A DNA stretch of 36,863 bases, taken from assembly GCF_003696235.1 (NCBI RefSeq), contig NZ_RFFJ01000043.1:1-36863 (forward strand), given 5' to 3'. Numbering within the stretch: the first letter of the stretch is position 1; every line of letters starts with the position of its first letter. The translations under genes were made by a program, and so were the position numbers. Positions 17,055 through 24,787 of the stretch are shown here, in pieces. The stretch is from Streptomyces triticirhizae. GTDB taxonomy: Bacteria > Actinomycetota > Actinomycetes > Streptomycetales > Streptomycetaceae. The notes beneath the pieces were generated by a model that was not told where the DNA came from, searched no databases, and was given only the letters and a program-made list of their open reading frames with translations.

Positions 17055-17093
17055 GTTAACACTGGGGAAACAAGTGGGTCATGCCCGAGAAAT
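17055..17093 (+). promoter_or_regulatory. GlnR-type operator pair in the glnA promoter
   Basis: Two boxes of the form GTNAC-N6-GAAAC are visible: GTTAAC-ACTGGG-GAAAC at 17055-17071 and GTCAT-GCCCGA-GAAAT at 17078-17093, 23 bp apart. This is the established arrangement for GlnR binding at Streptomyces glnA, where the regulator activates transcription under nitrogen limitation. A TAGGGT at 17104-17109 is a possible -10 element. Confidence 0.8.
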
Positions 17094-17190
17094 GGCCTCT
17101 ACCTAGGGTCGGCCCCGGCAGGCCCGCGCGACGGGCCATTCCCGAGCTGCACATCCCCGCCCTGCCGGGTCGGGGCTAGGAGGACATCGG

Positions 17191-18606
17191 ATGTTCCGAA
17201 ACGCCGACGAGATCAAGAAGTACATCGCGGACAACGACGTCAAGTTCATTGACGTCCGCTTCTGCGACCTGCCGGGCATCATGCAGCACGTCACCGTTCC
17301 GGTCGAGGCCTTCGACCCGGCGGAGAGCCTGATGTTCGACGGATCGTCGATCCGCGGCTTCCAGGCCATCCACGAGTCCGACATGGCGCTGGTTCCCGAT
17401 CTGTCCACGGCGCGGGTCGATCCGTTCCGCAAGGACAAGACCATCAACATCAACTTCTTCATCCACGACCCGATCACGGGCGAGGCCTACAGCCGCGACC
17501 CGCGGAACGTGGCGAAGAAGGCCGAGGCGTACCTGGCCTCCTCCGGCATCGCGGACACCGCGTTCTTCGGCCCCGAGGCCGAGTTCTACGTCTTCGACGA
17601 CGTGCGCTTCGAGACCCGTTCCAACGCCGGCTACTACTACATCGACTCCGAGGCCGGCGCCTGGAACACCGGCGCCATCGAGGAGGGTGGCAACCGGGGT
17701 TACAAGGTCCGTTACAAGGGTGGCTACTTCCCGGCCCCGCCCGTCGACCACTTCGCGGACCTGCGGGCCGAGATCTCCCTGGAGTTGGCCGCCGCCGGCC
17801 TGAAGGTGGAGCGCCAGCACCACGAGGTCGGCACCGCCGGCCAGGCCGAGATCAACTACAAGTACAACACCCTGCTGGCCGCCGCCGACGACCTGATGCT
17901 CTTCAAGTACATCGTGAAGAACGTCGCCTGGCGCAACGGCAAGACCGCCACCTTCATGCCCAAGCCGATCTTCGGCGACAACGGCTCCGGGATGCACGTC
18001 CACCAGTCGCTGTGGCAGGGCGAGACCCCGCTCTTCTACGACGAGCAGGGCTACGCCGGGCTGTCGGACATCGCCCGCTACTACATCGGCGGCATCCTCA
18101 AGCACGCCCCGTCGCTGCTGGCGTTCACCAACCCGACGGTGAACTCCTACCACCGCCTCGTCCCCGGCTTCGAGGCGCCGGTCAACCTGGTCTACTCGCA
18201 GCGGAACCGTTCCGCCGCGATGCGCATCCCGATCACCGGCTCCAACCCGAAGGCCAAGCGGGTCGAGTTCCGCGCGCCCGACCCGTCCTCCAACCCGTAT
18301 CTCGCCTTCTCGGCGCTGATGTTGGCGGGCCTGGACGGCATCAAGAACAAGATCGAGCCGGCCGAGCCGATCGACAAGGACCTCTACGAGCTGGCCCCGG
18401 AGGAGCACGCCGGCGTGCCGCAGGTCCCGACCTCGCTGCCGGCGGTGCTGGACGCGCTGGAGGCCGACAACGAGTACCTCCAGGCCGGTGGCGTGTTCAC
18501 CGCCGACCTGATCGAGACCTGGATCGACTTCAAGCGGGAGAAGGAGATCGCCCCGATGCAGCTCCGGCCGCACCCGCACGAGTTCGAGCTGTACTTCGAC
18601 GTCTAA
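17191..18606 (+). CDS. glnA: Glutamine synthetase type I
   Basis: GlnA makes glutamine from glutamate, ammonia and ATP as a dodecamer. The 471-aa protein shows the class signatures. These are [10 protein letters not shown] (about 48-57), the metal-binding FFGPEAEFY (Glu129, Glu131), the ammonia and glutamate site [10 protein letters not shown] (about 264-273), [10 protein letters not shown] and [14 protein letters not shown]. Tyr399 in [10 protein letters not shown] is the residue adenylylated in GSI-beta enzymes, so control by adenylyltransferase GlnE is likely. The ATG has TAGGAGGA seven bases upstream. GlnR-type boxes lie 100-136 bp upstream. The type II enzyme glnII is encoded 8.5 kb downstream. 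Confidence 0.98.
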   Translation: MFRNADEIKKYIADNDVKFIDVRFCDLPGIMQHVTVPVEAFDPAESLMFDGSSIRGFQAIHESDMALVPDLSTARVDPFRKDKTININFFIHDPITGEAYSRDPRNVAKKAEAYLASSGIADTAFFGPEAEFYVFDDVRFETRSNAGYYYIDSEAGAWNTGAIEEGGNRGYKVRYKGGYFPAPPVDHFADLRAEISLELAAAGLKVERQHHEVGTAGQAEINYKYNTLLAAADDLMLFKYIVKNVAWRNGKTATFMPKPIFGDNGSGMHVHQSLWQGETPLFYDEQGYAGLSDIARYYIGGILKHAPSLLAFTNPTVNSYHRLVPGFEAPVNLVYSQRNRSAAMRIPITGSNPKAKRVEFRAPDPSSNPYLAFSALMLAGLDGIKNKIEPAEPIDKDLYELAPEEHAGVPQVPTSLPAVLDALEADNEYLQAGGVFTADLIETWIDFKREKEIAPMQLRPHPHEFELYFDV

Positions 18607-18669
18607 GCCGCGTCGAGCACGACGAGGCCGGCGAACGGTCCACGGCGAGGGCCACGGCCGCGTCGCGGC
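18607..18669. terminator. Hairpins between glnA and the convergent transglutaminase gene
   Basis: Two stem-loops lie in the 63-bp gap. One, directly after glnA, is CGTCG-AGCA-CGACG at 18611-18624, extended by GCC/GGC across one mismatch. The other is GCCGC-GTC-GCGGC at 18657-18669, abutting the stop codon of the minus-strand gene. They could end transcription from both sides. Confidence 0.4.
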
Positions 18670-19575
18670 TCAGCGCAGCGTCACCTCGCGGGCGCCCAGG
18701 AAGGGGGCCAGGGAGAGGATGGTCTGCGGCGCGCGCAGCTCGGGGGTGGCGAGGTACAGCTCGCGGGCGGCCGCGAAGTCGACCTCGGGGTCGGTGACCT
18801 GGGCGATGCGGTCGTTGAGGGCGCGCAGGGCGTCCGTGAGGTCGGCGTCGTCGGTGGGGTCCTCGCCCCAGACGTCCCACAGCAGGGGCTCGGTGCCGTT
18901 GAGCATGGCCAGGTCGAGGCAGAGGACCGCGCTGACGAACCACTCCCCCGCCAGGGTCACCTCCGGGGTGCGCACGCCGAAGGTCGACGGGTCGGCCTCC
19001 CCGGCGCGCACCGCGCGCCAGGCGGCGCCGGCGGTCAGGAAGCGGTCGCGGGGAACGTCCAACGGGTCGATGCCGGCGGGCGGTTCGGTAGCGATGTTGG
19101 CGTCCGCGAGCAGCCAGCCGCGTCGCTCGTCCCAGTACTCGGTGACGGCGTGGTCGGCGTGGAAGCCGTCGTCGCCGAAGTAGTCGGCGAAGCCGTACCG
19201 CATCCGCGCCGGGATGCCCGCGTGGCGCAGGAACGAACAGAGCAGCAACGCGAAGTCACGGCAGATGCCGACGAAACGGTCATCGTTGCTGCGCTCCTCG
19301 GTCAGGGGTGCGCCGTTCCGGTCGAGGATGATCCGGAGGATGTCGTCGAGGTAGCGGGTCTCGGCCTCGTGGTGGAGGCGGTCCTCCGGTATCGCATAGC
19401 CCCGGTGTTCGCCCTCCAGCCGGTGGATGACCAACCCCCGGGCGACCCGGGCCAGTTGACCTGGGTCGGCGGGGAGTGCGGCATATGCCGCACTCAGTGG
19501 CCCCGGGTCACTGAAGGAGGTGTGGGTGGTGTAGAAGGCGGCGACCTCGGGCGCGAGGCGGGCGGGGACGGGCAT
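18670..19575 (-). CDS. Transglutaminase-like cysteine protein
   Basis: This 301-aa protein has the transglutaminase/protease catalytic triad in order: Cys105 in GICRDFALLLCSFLRHAGIPAR, His142 in HADHAVTEYWDE and Asp158 in WLLADAN. The N-terminal AFYTTHTSFSDPGP and the long C-terminal part mark a family of soluble actinobacterial proteins with this domain. Most bacterial members are thought to be cysteine proteases or amidases rather than true crosslinkers; the substrate is unknown. No signal peptide is seen. The ATG follows AGGAGCT. It is divergent from the haloperoxidase-like gene. Confidence 0.85.
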   Translation of the reverse strand: MPVPARLAPEVAAFYTTHTSFSDPGPLSAAYAALPADPGQLARVARGLVIHRLEGEHRGYAIPEDRLHHEAETRYLDDILRIILDRNGAPLTEERSNDDRFVGICRDFALLLCSFLRHAGIPARMRYGFADYFGDDGFHADHAVTEYWDERRGWLLADANIATEPPAGIDPLDVPRDRFLTAGAAWRAVRAGEADPSTFGVRTPEVTLAGEWFVSAVLCLDLAMLNGTEPLLWDVWGEDPTDDADLTDALRALNDRIAQVTDPEVDFAAARELYLATPELRAPQTILSLAPFLGAREVTLR

Positions 19576-19867
19576 GAACGCTCCAGCTCCTCGTAAGTTC
19601 GTTCGATAACGGAGGGCGGCTCAGCGTGGCAAAGGTCGCCGCCCCCTGTCCACCCCGATGCGGGCGGCCCCCGGTTCGGGTCCCACGCGGAGGGGGCCGG
19701 TTCGACGACCGATCGAGAGTTACCGGATTGTTTGGCCGCTTTTGCACCGAATGGCCTATCGGCCTACGTTCGAAGAAGCGGCCCGCGTCGGGGCCAGCGC
19801 CCCGGCGGCGTCCGGGCCGGCCGAGCCGTATGCGCCTGCCCGCGCGCAGGCACCCGAGGAGGCACCG

Positions 19868-20695
19868 ATGAGCTTTGTGAGGACCCGCGACGGAGCGCAC
19901 ATCTACTACAAGGACTGGGGCATCGGCCCGCCCGTGGTCTTCTCGCACGGCTGGCCGCTCCAGGCCGACGTCTGGGACGACCAGCTCAACCTCGTGGCCG
20001 AGAACGGCTATCGCGGGATCGCCCACGACCGGCGCGGCCACGGTCGTTCCACCCAGACCTGGCACGGCAACAACATGGACACCTACGCCGACGACCTGGC
20101 CGAGGTGATCGAGCAGCTCGACCTGCGGGACATCACGCTGGTGGGACACTCCACGGGCGGCGGCGAGGTGACGCGCTACATCGGCCGCCACGGCACCGAC
20201 CGGGTCAGCCGGGTCCTGCTGCTGGGCGCGGTGCCGCCGCTGATGCTCAAGACCCCGCAGAACCCCGAAGGCACCCCGATCGACGTCTTCGACCAGATCC
20301 GGGACGGTATTCGTAAGGAACGGTCGCAGTTCTATCTGGATCTGACCGAAATGTTCTTTGGCGCCAACCGCCCGAACAACAACGTGACGGAGGGCAACAA
20401 GTACGCGTTCTGGCTGATGGCCATGCAACTCGGCGTGCGGGGCGCACTGGACTGCGTCGCGGCGTTCTCCGAGACCGACTTCACGGAGGACCTGCGGCGC
20501 ATCGACGTGCCCACCCTGGTGATCCATGGCGACGACGACCAGATCGTGCCGATCGACGCCGCCGGCCGGAAGTCGGCCGAGATCATCCCGGACGCGAACC
20601 TCCACGTCTACGAGGGAGCGCCGCACGGGCTGGCCAACGTGCCCGGCTTCAAGGAGAAGTTCCACGAGGACCTGCTGGTGTTCCTGAAGCACTGA
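19868..20695 (+). CDS. Alpha/beta hydrolase, non-heme haloperoxidase type
   Basis: This 275-aa alpha/beta hydrolase closely follows the cofactor-free haloperoxidase (perhydrolase) pattern. It opens MSFVRTRDGAHIYYKDWG, has the oxyanion strand VVFSHGWPLQADVWDDQ and the nucleophile elbow GHSTGGGE with Ser95. Asp224 lies in HGDDDQIVP and His253 in APHGLANVPG. Such enzymes form peracids from carboxylic acids and peroxide, and many also act as esterases; the natural role here is not known. ATG 19868 follows GAGGAGG. Gene-free sequence upstream (19576-19867) is AT-richer around 19720-19760 and probably holds the divergent promoters. Confidence 0.9.
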   Translation: MSFVRTRDGAHIYYKDWGIGPPVVFSHGWPLQADVWDDQLNLVAENGYRGIAHDRRGHGRSTQTWHGNNMDTYADDLAEVIEQLDLRDITLVGHSTGGGEVTRYIGRHGTDRVSRVLLLGAVPPLMLKTPQNPEGTPIDVFDQIRDGIRKERSQFYLDLTEMFFGANRPNNNVTEGNKYAFWLMAMQLGVRGALDCVAAFSETDFTEDLRRIDVPTLVIHGDDDQIVPIDAAGRKSAEIIPDANLHVYEGAPHGLANVPGFKEKFHEDLLVFLKH

Positions 20696-21042
20696 CGTCC
20701 CCGGAGCGGGGCCGCGAGCGGTGGAACGCGAGGGGTCGGGTGGCCGTCACGAACGGCGCCCGGCCCTCGCGCCGGTTGGATTCGTGCGGGTCGGATTCGC
20801 GGGTCGAATTCGCGCGGGCCGGCTGTCGGTGCCCGGTGGTACAGTGACCGCGCTTGTGACGACGGCCCGTTGAGGGCCCCGAGAACGGGAGGTGAGGTTG
20901 ATGGCTGTGGTGATGACGCCTGCCCCGAGCAGCGCACGGACCGTCCTTCTCCTCCCCAGGGTTCCGGCCGCCGCCTGACCGACGCATCCCGACGTCACGC
21001 TGTCGCGCGCGGGACCCTTTTCGCAAAGGGTTCTCATCTGTC
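20696..21042 (+). promoter_or_regulatory. Structured leader upstream of rsgA
   Basis: This gap holds a possible -10 (TACAGT, 20840-20845), a five-codon frame starting GTG 20856 with its stop at 20871-20873, and a hairpin CCCGTT (20866-20871)/AACGGG (20884-20889). The 3' arm of that hairpin overlaps the ribosome site of a 25-codon frame at 20901. A second hairpin, ACCCTTT-TCGC-AAAGGGT (21014-21031), covers the only purine run before the rsgA ATG. The arrangement looks like translation-coupled or ribosome-sensing control of rsgA; this is inference from layout alone. Confidence 0.4.
20901..20978 (+). CDS. Putative 25-aa leader peptide
   Basis: ATG 20901 is preceded by a strong GGGAGGTGAGG ribosome site, which makes this short frame likely to be translated. 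The product begins MAVVMTPAPSSARTVLLLP and ends in Ala residues. It has no run of one amino acid of the sort used in classical attenuators. It ends 64 bp before rsgA, ahead of a hairpin that hides the rsgA ribosome site. It may be a regulatory leader rather than a functional peptide. Confidence 0.4.
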   Translation: MAVVMTPAPSSARTVLLLPRVPAAA

Positions 21043-22191
21043 ATGAGTTCGCGTTCCCTCTCACGTTCCACCGGCGATTTCAACGATCTCAACGACTTCG
21101 ACGACCTCCACGGCTCCGGCGAGCCCGAGGGCACCGTCGACCCGGTCGACCCCAACGGCCTCCTGTCCGCGCACGGTTGGGACGACGGCTGGGCCGCCGC
21201 CTTCGACGAGCCGGGTCGTGACGGACTGGTGCCGGCCCGGGTGGTCCGGATCGACCGGGGCCGGTGCGACCTGGTCACCGCCGTCGGCCCGGCGCGCGCC
21301 GAGAGCACGACCACGCCCGGCGCCTGCACCGGCGACTGGGCCGCGCTGCGGGACGGCGCCCATCCGCGCCTTGCGGCCCTGCTCCCGCGCCGCACCGCGA
21401 TCGTGCGGGCCACGGCCTCCCGCGACTCCCACAGCCAGGTGTTGGCCGCCAATGTCGACACCGTCGTCCTCGCGGTCTCGGCCGGCGGCTCCCTGGACGC
21501 CGGGCGGCTGGAGCGCCTGCTGGCGCTGGCCTGGGAGAGCGGCGCCCGCCCGGTGGTGGCGCTCACCAAGATCGACCAGGCCGCCGACCCCGAGGCGCTG
21601 TTGGAGGAGGCCACCGCACTGGCCCCGGGCGCCGATGTGGTGGCGACCAGCGCGCTCAACGGCGAGGGCGTGGACGCTCTCACCGCGCTGCTGAGCGGGA
21701 CGGTGGTGCTGCTGGGCACATCGGGCGCCGGCAAGTCGACGCTGGGCAACGCCCTGTTGGGCGAGGAGGCGCTCGCCACCGGCGACATCCGCGCCGTGGA
21801 CGGCAAGGGCCGACACACCACCGTGCGCCGCGAGTTGCTGCCGCTGCCGCAGGGCGGGGTGTTGATCGACACCCCGGGGCTGCGCGGGGTCGGCCTCTTC
21901 GAGGCGTCCGACGGCCTGGGCCAGGTCTTCGCCGACATCGAGGAGTTGGCCGAGGAGTGCCGCTTCGCCGACTGCGCGCACCAGGCGGAGCCGGGCTGTG
22001 CGGTGCTCGCCGCCATCGAGTCGGGCGCCCTGCCCGAGCGTCGACTGACCAGCTATCGCAAGCTGTTGCGCGAGAACGCCTGGGCGGCGGCCCGCACCGA
22101 CGCCCGGCTGCGCGCCGAGCAGGCCAGCCGCTGGAAGTCGATCGCCCGCACCCAGCGTGCCGCCTACCGCTTCCGCGACCGGCAGCGCTGA
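21043..22191 (+). CDS. rsgA: Ribosome small subunit-dependent GTPase A
   Basis: RsgA is a circularly permuted GTPase that helps 30S subunit maturation. The 382-aa protein shows the permuted order: G4 TKID (175-178) comes before G1 GTSGAGKST (225-233) and G3 DTPG (276-279). An N-terminal OB-fold segment (about 62-125) precedes them, and a zinc finger follows with Cys306, Cys311, His313 and Cys319 (ECRFADCAHQAEPGC). The first 40 or so residues are acidic and not conserved in the family, so a later start near LSAHGWDD cannot be excluded, though no alternative ATG is near. Directly after the stop lies a five-unit 21-bp tandem repeat. Confidence 0.93.
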   Translation: MSSRSLSRSTGDFNDLNDFDDLHGSGEPEGTVDPVDPNGLLSAHGWDDGWAAAFDEPGRDGLVPARVVRIDRGRCDLVTAVGPARAESTTTPGACTGDWAALRDGAHPRLAALLPRRTAIVRATASRDSHSQVLAANVDTVVLAVSAGGSLDAGRLERLLALAWESGARPVVALTKIDQAADPEALLEEATALAPGADVVATSALNGEGVDALTALLSGTVVLLGTSGAGKSTLGNALLGEEALATGDIRAVDGKGRHTTVRRELLPLPQGGVLIDTPGLRGVGLFEASDGLGQVFADIEELAEECRFADCAHQAEPGCAVLAAIESGALPERRLTSYRKLLRENAWAAARTDARLRAEQASRWKSIARTQRAAYRFRDRQR

Positions 22192-22296
22192 CCGGCCGCC
22201 GGCGACGTCGAACGGGCTGCCGGCGGCGCGGACCGGCTGCCGGCGGCGTCGAAAGTGCTGGCCAGTGGCGTTGAACCGGCCTGCTGGCGGCGCCGA
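22192..22296. repeat. Degenerate 21-bp tandem repeat, five units
   Basis: Units start at 22192, 22213, 22233, 22254 and 22276 with lengths of 20-22 bp. The best-preserved form is CCGGCTGCCGGCGGCGTCGA plus one A. The array begins at the first base after the rsgA stop codon. The unit is unrelated to the CGGAG-N5-CTCCG family. Confidence 0.7.
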
Positions 22297-22397
22297 TCCG
22301 GCCGGCCGACGCGGGGAGAGGTCGGGGGCGTTCGACCGTTTTTCACCAACTGTCGGGCGCCCTCGGCGCGTTGGGACCGTTCCGTGACACGGGGCGC

Positions 22398-22444
22398 TGG
22401 ACCGGGGAACTCGGCCGAGGCGTAATATTGATTACATGATTACA
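22398..22444 (+). promoter_or_regulatory. Promoter with likely leaderless start and GATTACA direct repeat
   Basis: A near-perfect -10 TAATAT (22423-22428) lies eight bases before the ATG at 22436, with a weak TGGACC at 22398 as possible -35. Transcription would start at or next to the ATG, so the message is probably leaderless. GATTACA occurs twice (22430 and 22438), one copy on each side of the start codon, and could be a direct-repeat operator. Confidence 0.5.
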
Positions 22445-23005
22445 GACAAGGGGCGGCAGGAGCTGCACGGCTGGTTCGTCGGTCGACTGCCGGAGTCCTG
22501 GTTCACCGAGCTGGTCGAGGTCTCCGCCGACCGCGAGGAGATCACAGTGATCGGCCGGATAGCGGAGCCGGACCTCCCCGCAGGGGCGTCGATCACCGAG
22601 TACGAGGCGGCCTGTCAGGGGCGCATCACCGAGTTCCGCGAGCGCACCAGGGCGCAGCGGGTCGAGGTGGCGCGCGAGGCGCAGATCCGCTTCCGGCGGC
22701 AGCTTTCCTGGGGGGCGCGCTGCGGCCACAGCCAGGAGATGTTCACCCACATCTCGGCCCCGGTGATGACCCGCCTCAAGCAGCCGGAACGGCTGGTGCT
22801 CGACACACTGATCGCCGGCGGCGTGGCCCGCAGCCGAAGCGACGCGCTCGCGTGGTGCGTGCGGCTGGTGGAGCGCAACGCCGACTCCTGGCTCGCCGAT
22901 CTACGCGAGTCGCTGCACGAGGTGGAGCGCGTACGCACCAAGGGGCCGGCGCCCGCCACCGAGGACGGCCTGGAGGGCAGCGCCCTGGAGAAGACCGAGA
23001 AGTAG
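22436..23005 (+). CDS. Conserved actinobacterial hypothetical protein
   Basis: I do not recognise a named family for this 189-aa soluble protein. It begins MITDKGRQELHGWFVGRLPESWF, has a basic middle (GRITEFRERTRAQRVEVAREAQIRFRR in part) and then QPERLVLDTLIAGGVARSRSDALAWCVRLVERNADSWL. That last segment resembles the ribbon-helix-helix-like tails seen in regulators and antitoxins. It has no membrane segments and a disordered acidic C-terminus. A consensus-like -10 directly before the ATG suggests a well-expressed leaderless gene. No partner toxin gene is adjacent. A DNA-binding role is possible but unproven. Confidence 0.7.
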   Translation: MITDKGRQELHGWFVGRLPESWFTELVEVSADREEITVIGRIAEPDLPAGASITEYEAACQGRITEFRERTRAQRVEVAREAQIRFRRQLSWGARCGHSQEMFTHISAPVMTRLKQPERLVLDTLIAGGVARSRSDALAWCVRLVERNADSWLADLRESLHEVERVRTKGPAPATEDGLEGSALEKTEK

Positions 23006-23079
23006 CGCGGCCGGGACGTGACCCCGTCGCGCGCGACACGACGCGGCCTGGCCAGGGGGTCCGAGGGGGACGTCAGGCA

Positions 23080-23160
23080 GGGGGAAGACGGGGGGGAAGA
23101 CGGGGAGGCGGCCCGAGGGGGGCCGGTGGGGGGTGTTTCGGGGTCGGTCGGCGAGGGGGG
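23080..23160 (+). other. G-run cluster with quadruplex potential
   Basis: Many runs of four to seven guanines separated by short loops occur on the plus strand (around 23080, 23090, 23102, 23117, 23128, 23140 and 23155), including a repeated GGGGAAGAC. The cluster lies about 100 bp upstream of the second tetR gene. It could fold into a G-quadruplex or simply be low-complexity spacer. Confidence 0.4.
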
Positions 23161-23237
23161 CTGACCGACCCCGGGGACAACTCGGGAGGCGGCGGGCGAA
23201 CTTACGGGACATATCACCATACGCCGCCGCATGGTTT

Positions 23238-23250
23238 TAACTTTACGTTA
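23238..23250. promoter_or_regulatory. AT-rich promoter/operator of the second tetR gene
   Basis: TAAC-TTTAC-GTTA is an inverted repeat 10 bp before the TetR ATG, in the most AT-rich stretch of the gap. Such a site over the promoter would suit autorepression by a TetR protein. Confidence 0.45.
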
Positions 23251-23260
23251 CCTTTCTCCC

Positions 23261-23869
23261 ATGCCACAACGACGGGGAGCCCGACGCCGTTTGACGGCTG
23301 CGGACTGGGCCGACGCGGCGCTCGACGCGCTGCGGGACGAGGGAAGCCTCAGCGCCATCGCCATCGAGCCCCTGGCCGCGCGTCTTGGCGCGACCAAGGG
23401 CAGCTTCTACTGGCACTTCACCAACCGTGACGCCCTGATCGACGCCGCGCTGGCCGGTTGGGAGGCCCGTTCCACCCGCGAGCTGCGCGAGGCCGTCTCC
23501 GTCGGGGAACGCGAACCGGCCGCGCGGGGGCGGGAGTTGCTGCGCACCATGACCGGTCTCGCGCACCGGGACCCTACCGAACTCGCACTGCTCGCCGAGG
23601 CCGGGCAGCCACGCGTGGCGGCGGTGCTGGAACGGGTGATAAGTCGGCGGCTGGACGCGCTGACCTCGTTGCTGCGGGCCACGTTGTCCCTCCCCGAGGA
23701 GGAGGCGCGCCAACGTGCCCTGCGCGCCTACTGCGACCAGCTGGGCCGGGCCCAACTGGCGCGCGCCATACCCACGGTGCTGCCGGAGGCGGCCCGCGAC
23801 GAGGAGACCTGTCTTGACTCCGCCTGGCGCTCCCTGCTGGGCGCGACGGCCGGCGAACCCCAGCCGTGA
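23261..23869 (+). CDS. TetR-family transcriptional regulator
   Basis: This 202-aa protein has a typical TetR helix-turn-helix at about residues 10-55 (WADAALDALRDEG, LSAIAIEPLAARLGATKGSFYWHF, NRDALIDAALAGWE). A helical ligand domain follows, with RDPTELALLAEAGQPRVAAVLERV. The GSFYWHF form of the recognition helix is common among regulators of enzymes for lipophilic compounds. ATG 23261 is preceded by CTTTCTCCC without a good ribosome site, so a leaderless or weakly initiated message is likely. No obvious target gene is next to it. A 17-bp tandem repeat overlaps and follows its stop. Confidence 0.9.
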   Translation: MPQRRGARRRLTAADWADAALDALRDEGSLSAIAIEPLAARLGATKGSFYWHFTNRDALIDAALAGWEARSTRELREAVSVGEREPAARGRELLRTMTGLAHRDPTELALLAEAGQPRVAAVLERVISRRLDALTSLLRATLSLPEEEARQRALRAYCDQLGRAQLARAIPTVLPEAARDEETCLDSAWRSLLGATAGEPQP

Positions 23870-23936
23870 CCGTTCGACGGGCCCGGCCATGCCCGTTCGA
23901 CGACCGTGACCGCTCGACGATTGTGACCGCTCGACG
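23866..23936. repeat. Short tandem repeat, GTGACCGYTCGACG, four units
   Basis: Copies lie at 23866-23879, 23889-23902 (partial), 23906-23919 and 23923-23936, with a 17-bp step for the last three. The first copy overlaps the stop codon of the tetR gene. The remaining sequence to 24235 shows no gene and is GC-rich with an AGGAGGAAG ribosome site at its end. Confidence 0.65.
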
Positions 23937-24235
23937 CCGCGCGGGTGCCGCCCCCTGAGGAGGCGGCGAGAAGGCGCGGCGCGCCAAAACGGAGAGGGAG
24001 AACGGACCGGCGACGGAGTGGTGGGCGCGAGAACACTCCGGGCGGGGCCCCTGATTTCCCCGACCCGGAGCTTGTGCGTTTTCCCTGTGCCAGGCCGCTC
24101 ACCGACCCGGACTGACCGAGTTCCCCGCCGGGAAGGGCGCCAAACCATCCGACCGCGCCTTCCGTTCCCCGCACGCGGTGTGGGACGGGCCCCGACGGGT
24201 ACCCGAGGCGCTCCCGACGTGGTGAGGAGGAAGCC

Positions 24236-24637
24236 ATGCAGCAGCGTGGGAGCGACCAGTACAGCCCGCGTCGCGACGACGAGATGAAGCATGAGCTTCA
24301 GGGCATGTTGCGCGGCGAGCGACCGTCGAGGGCCGAGGAGTGGCACGACCCCGAGCCGGCGGCCGACGACGATCCGCCGCTGGCCGACGGGCCCGTCCGG
24401 CCCGGCACCGGGGCGAACGCCGAGGAGTGGAACGACGAGGCGTTCCGCTTCGAGCTGGCCCGCTATCTGCGGCGGACCGACTTCCCGGCCGACCGGCCCG
24501 AGGTGCTCGCGGCGCTCGACCAGAACCACGCGCCCGAGCCGTTGATCGAGACGGTGCGCGCCGACCTGCCCGAGGAGCTTGCCTACCAGAACGTGCAGGA
24601 GGTCGCGGTCGCCCTGGGCCACCACCCTCGGGCCTGA
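24236..24637 (+). CDS. DUF2795 domain protein
   Basis: This small acidic 133-aa protein has a disordered charged first half (SPRRDDEMKHELQGMLRGERPSRAEEW). The C-terminal DUF2795 helical domain reads FRFELARYLRRTDFPADRPEVLAALDQNHAPEPLIETVRADLP...YQNVQEVAVALGHH. The family is widespread in actinobacteria, often in pairs or near stress genes, and has no assigned function. GAGGAGGAAG lies five bases before ATG 24236. It stands alone between the tetR and MarR-GNAT genes. Confidence 0.85.
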   Translation: MQQRGSDQYSPRRDDEMKHELQGMLRGERPSRAEEWHDPEPAADDDPPLADGPVRPGTGANAEEWNDEAFRFELARYLRRTDFPADRPEVLAALDQNHAPEPLIETVRADLPEELAYQNVQEVAVALGHHPRA

Positions 24638-24754
24638 AACGCCCCCGAGGCCCGAACGGCCCCGGAGACCTGGGCTTGAGCCCCGCCGACGCCCGCGCGC
24701 CCGGCGGGGCTCGGTGACGGGCAGCGACGTTCGGGGGCTTGTGGGGCGGACGCC

Positions 24755-24787
24755 GTATACGTTTGACTGAGTCAATGAATGCTCAAA
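24755..24787 (+). promoter_or_regulatory. Promoter and operator of the MarR-GNAT gene
   Basis: TTGACT-G-AGTCAA is a perfect 13-bp inverted repeat at 24763-24775 whose last base is the A of the start codon. A TATACG (24756-24761) upstream fits a -10, which would give a leaderless message. An outer pair GTTTGA (24761)/TCAAAC (24782) spans the start codon as well. Binding of the encoded MarR domain here would repress its own gene. Confidence 0.6.
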
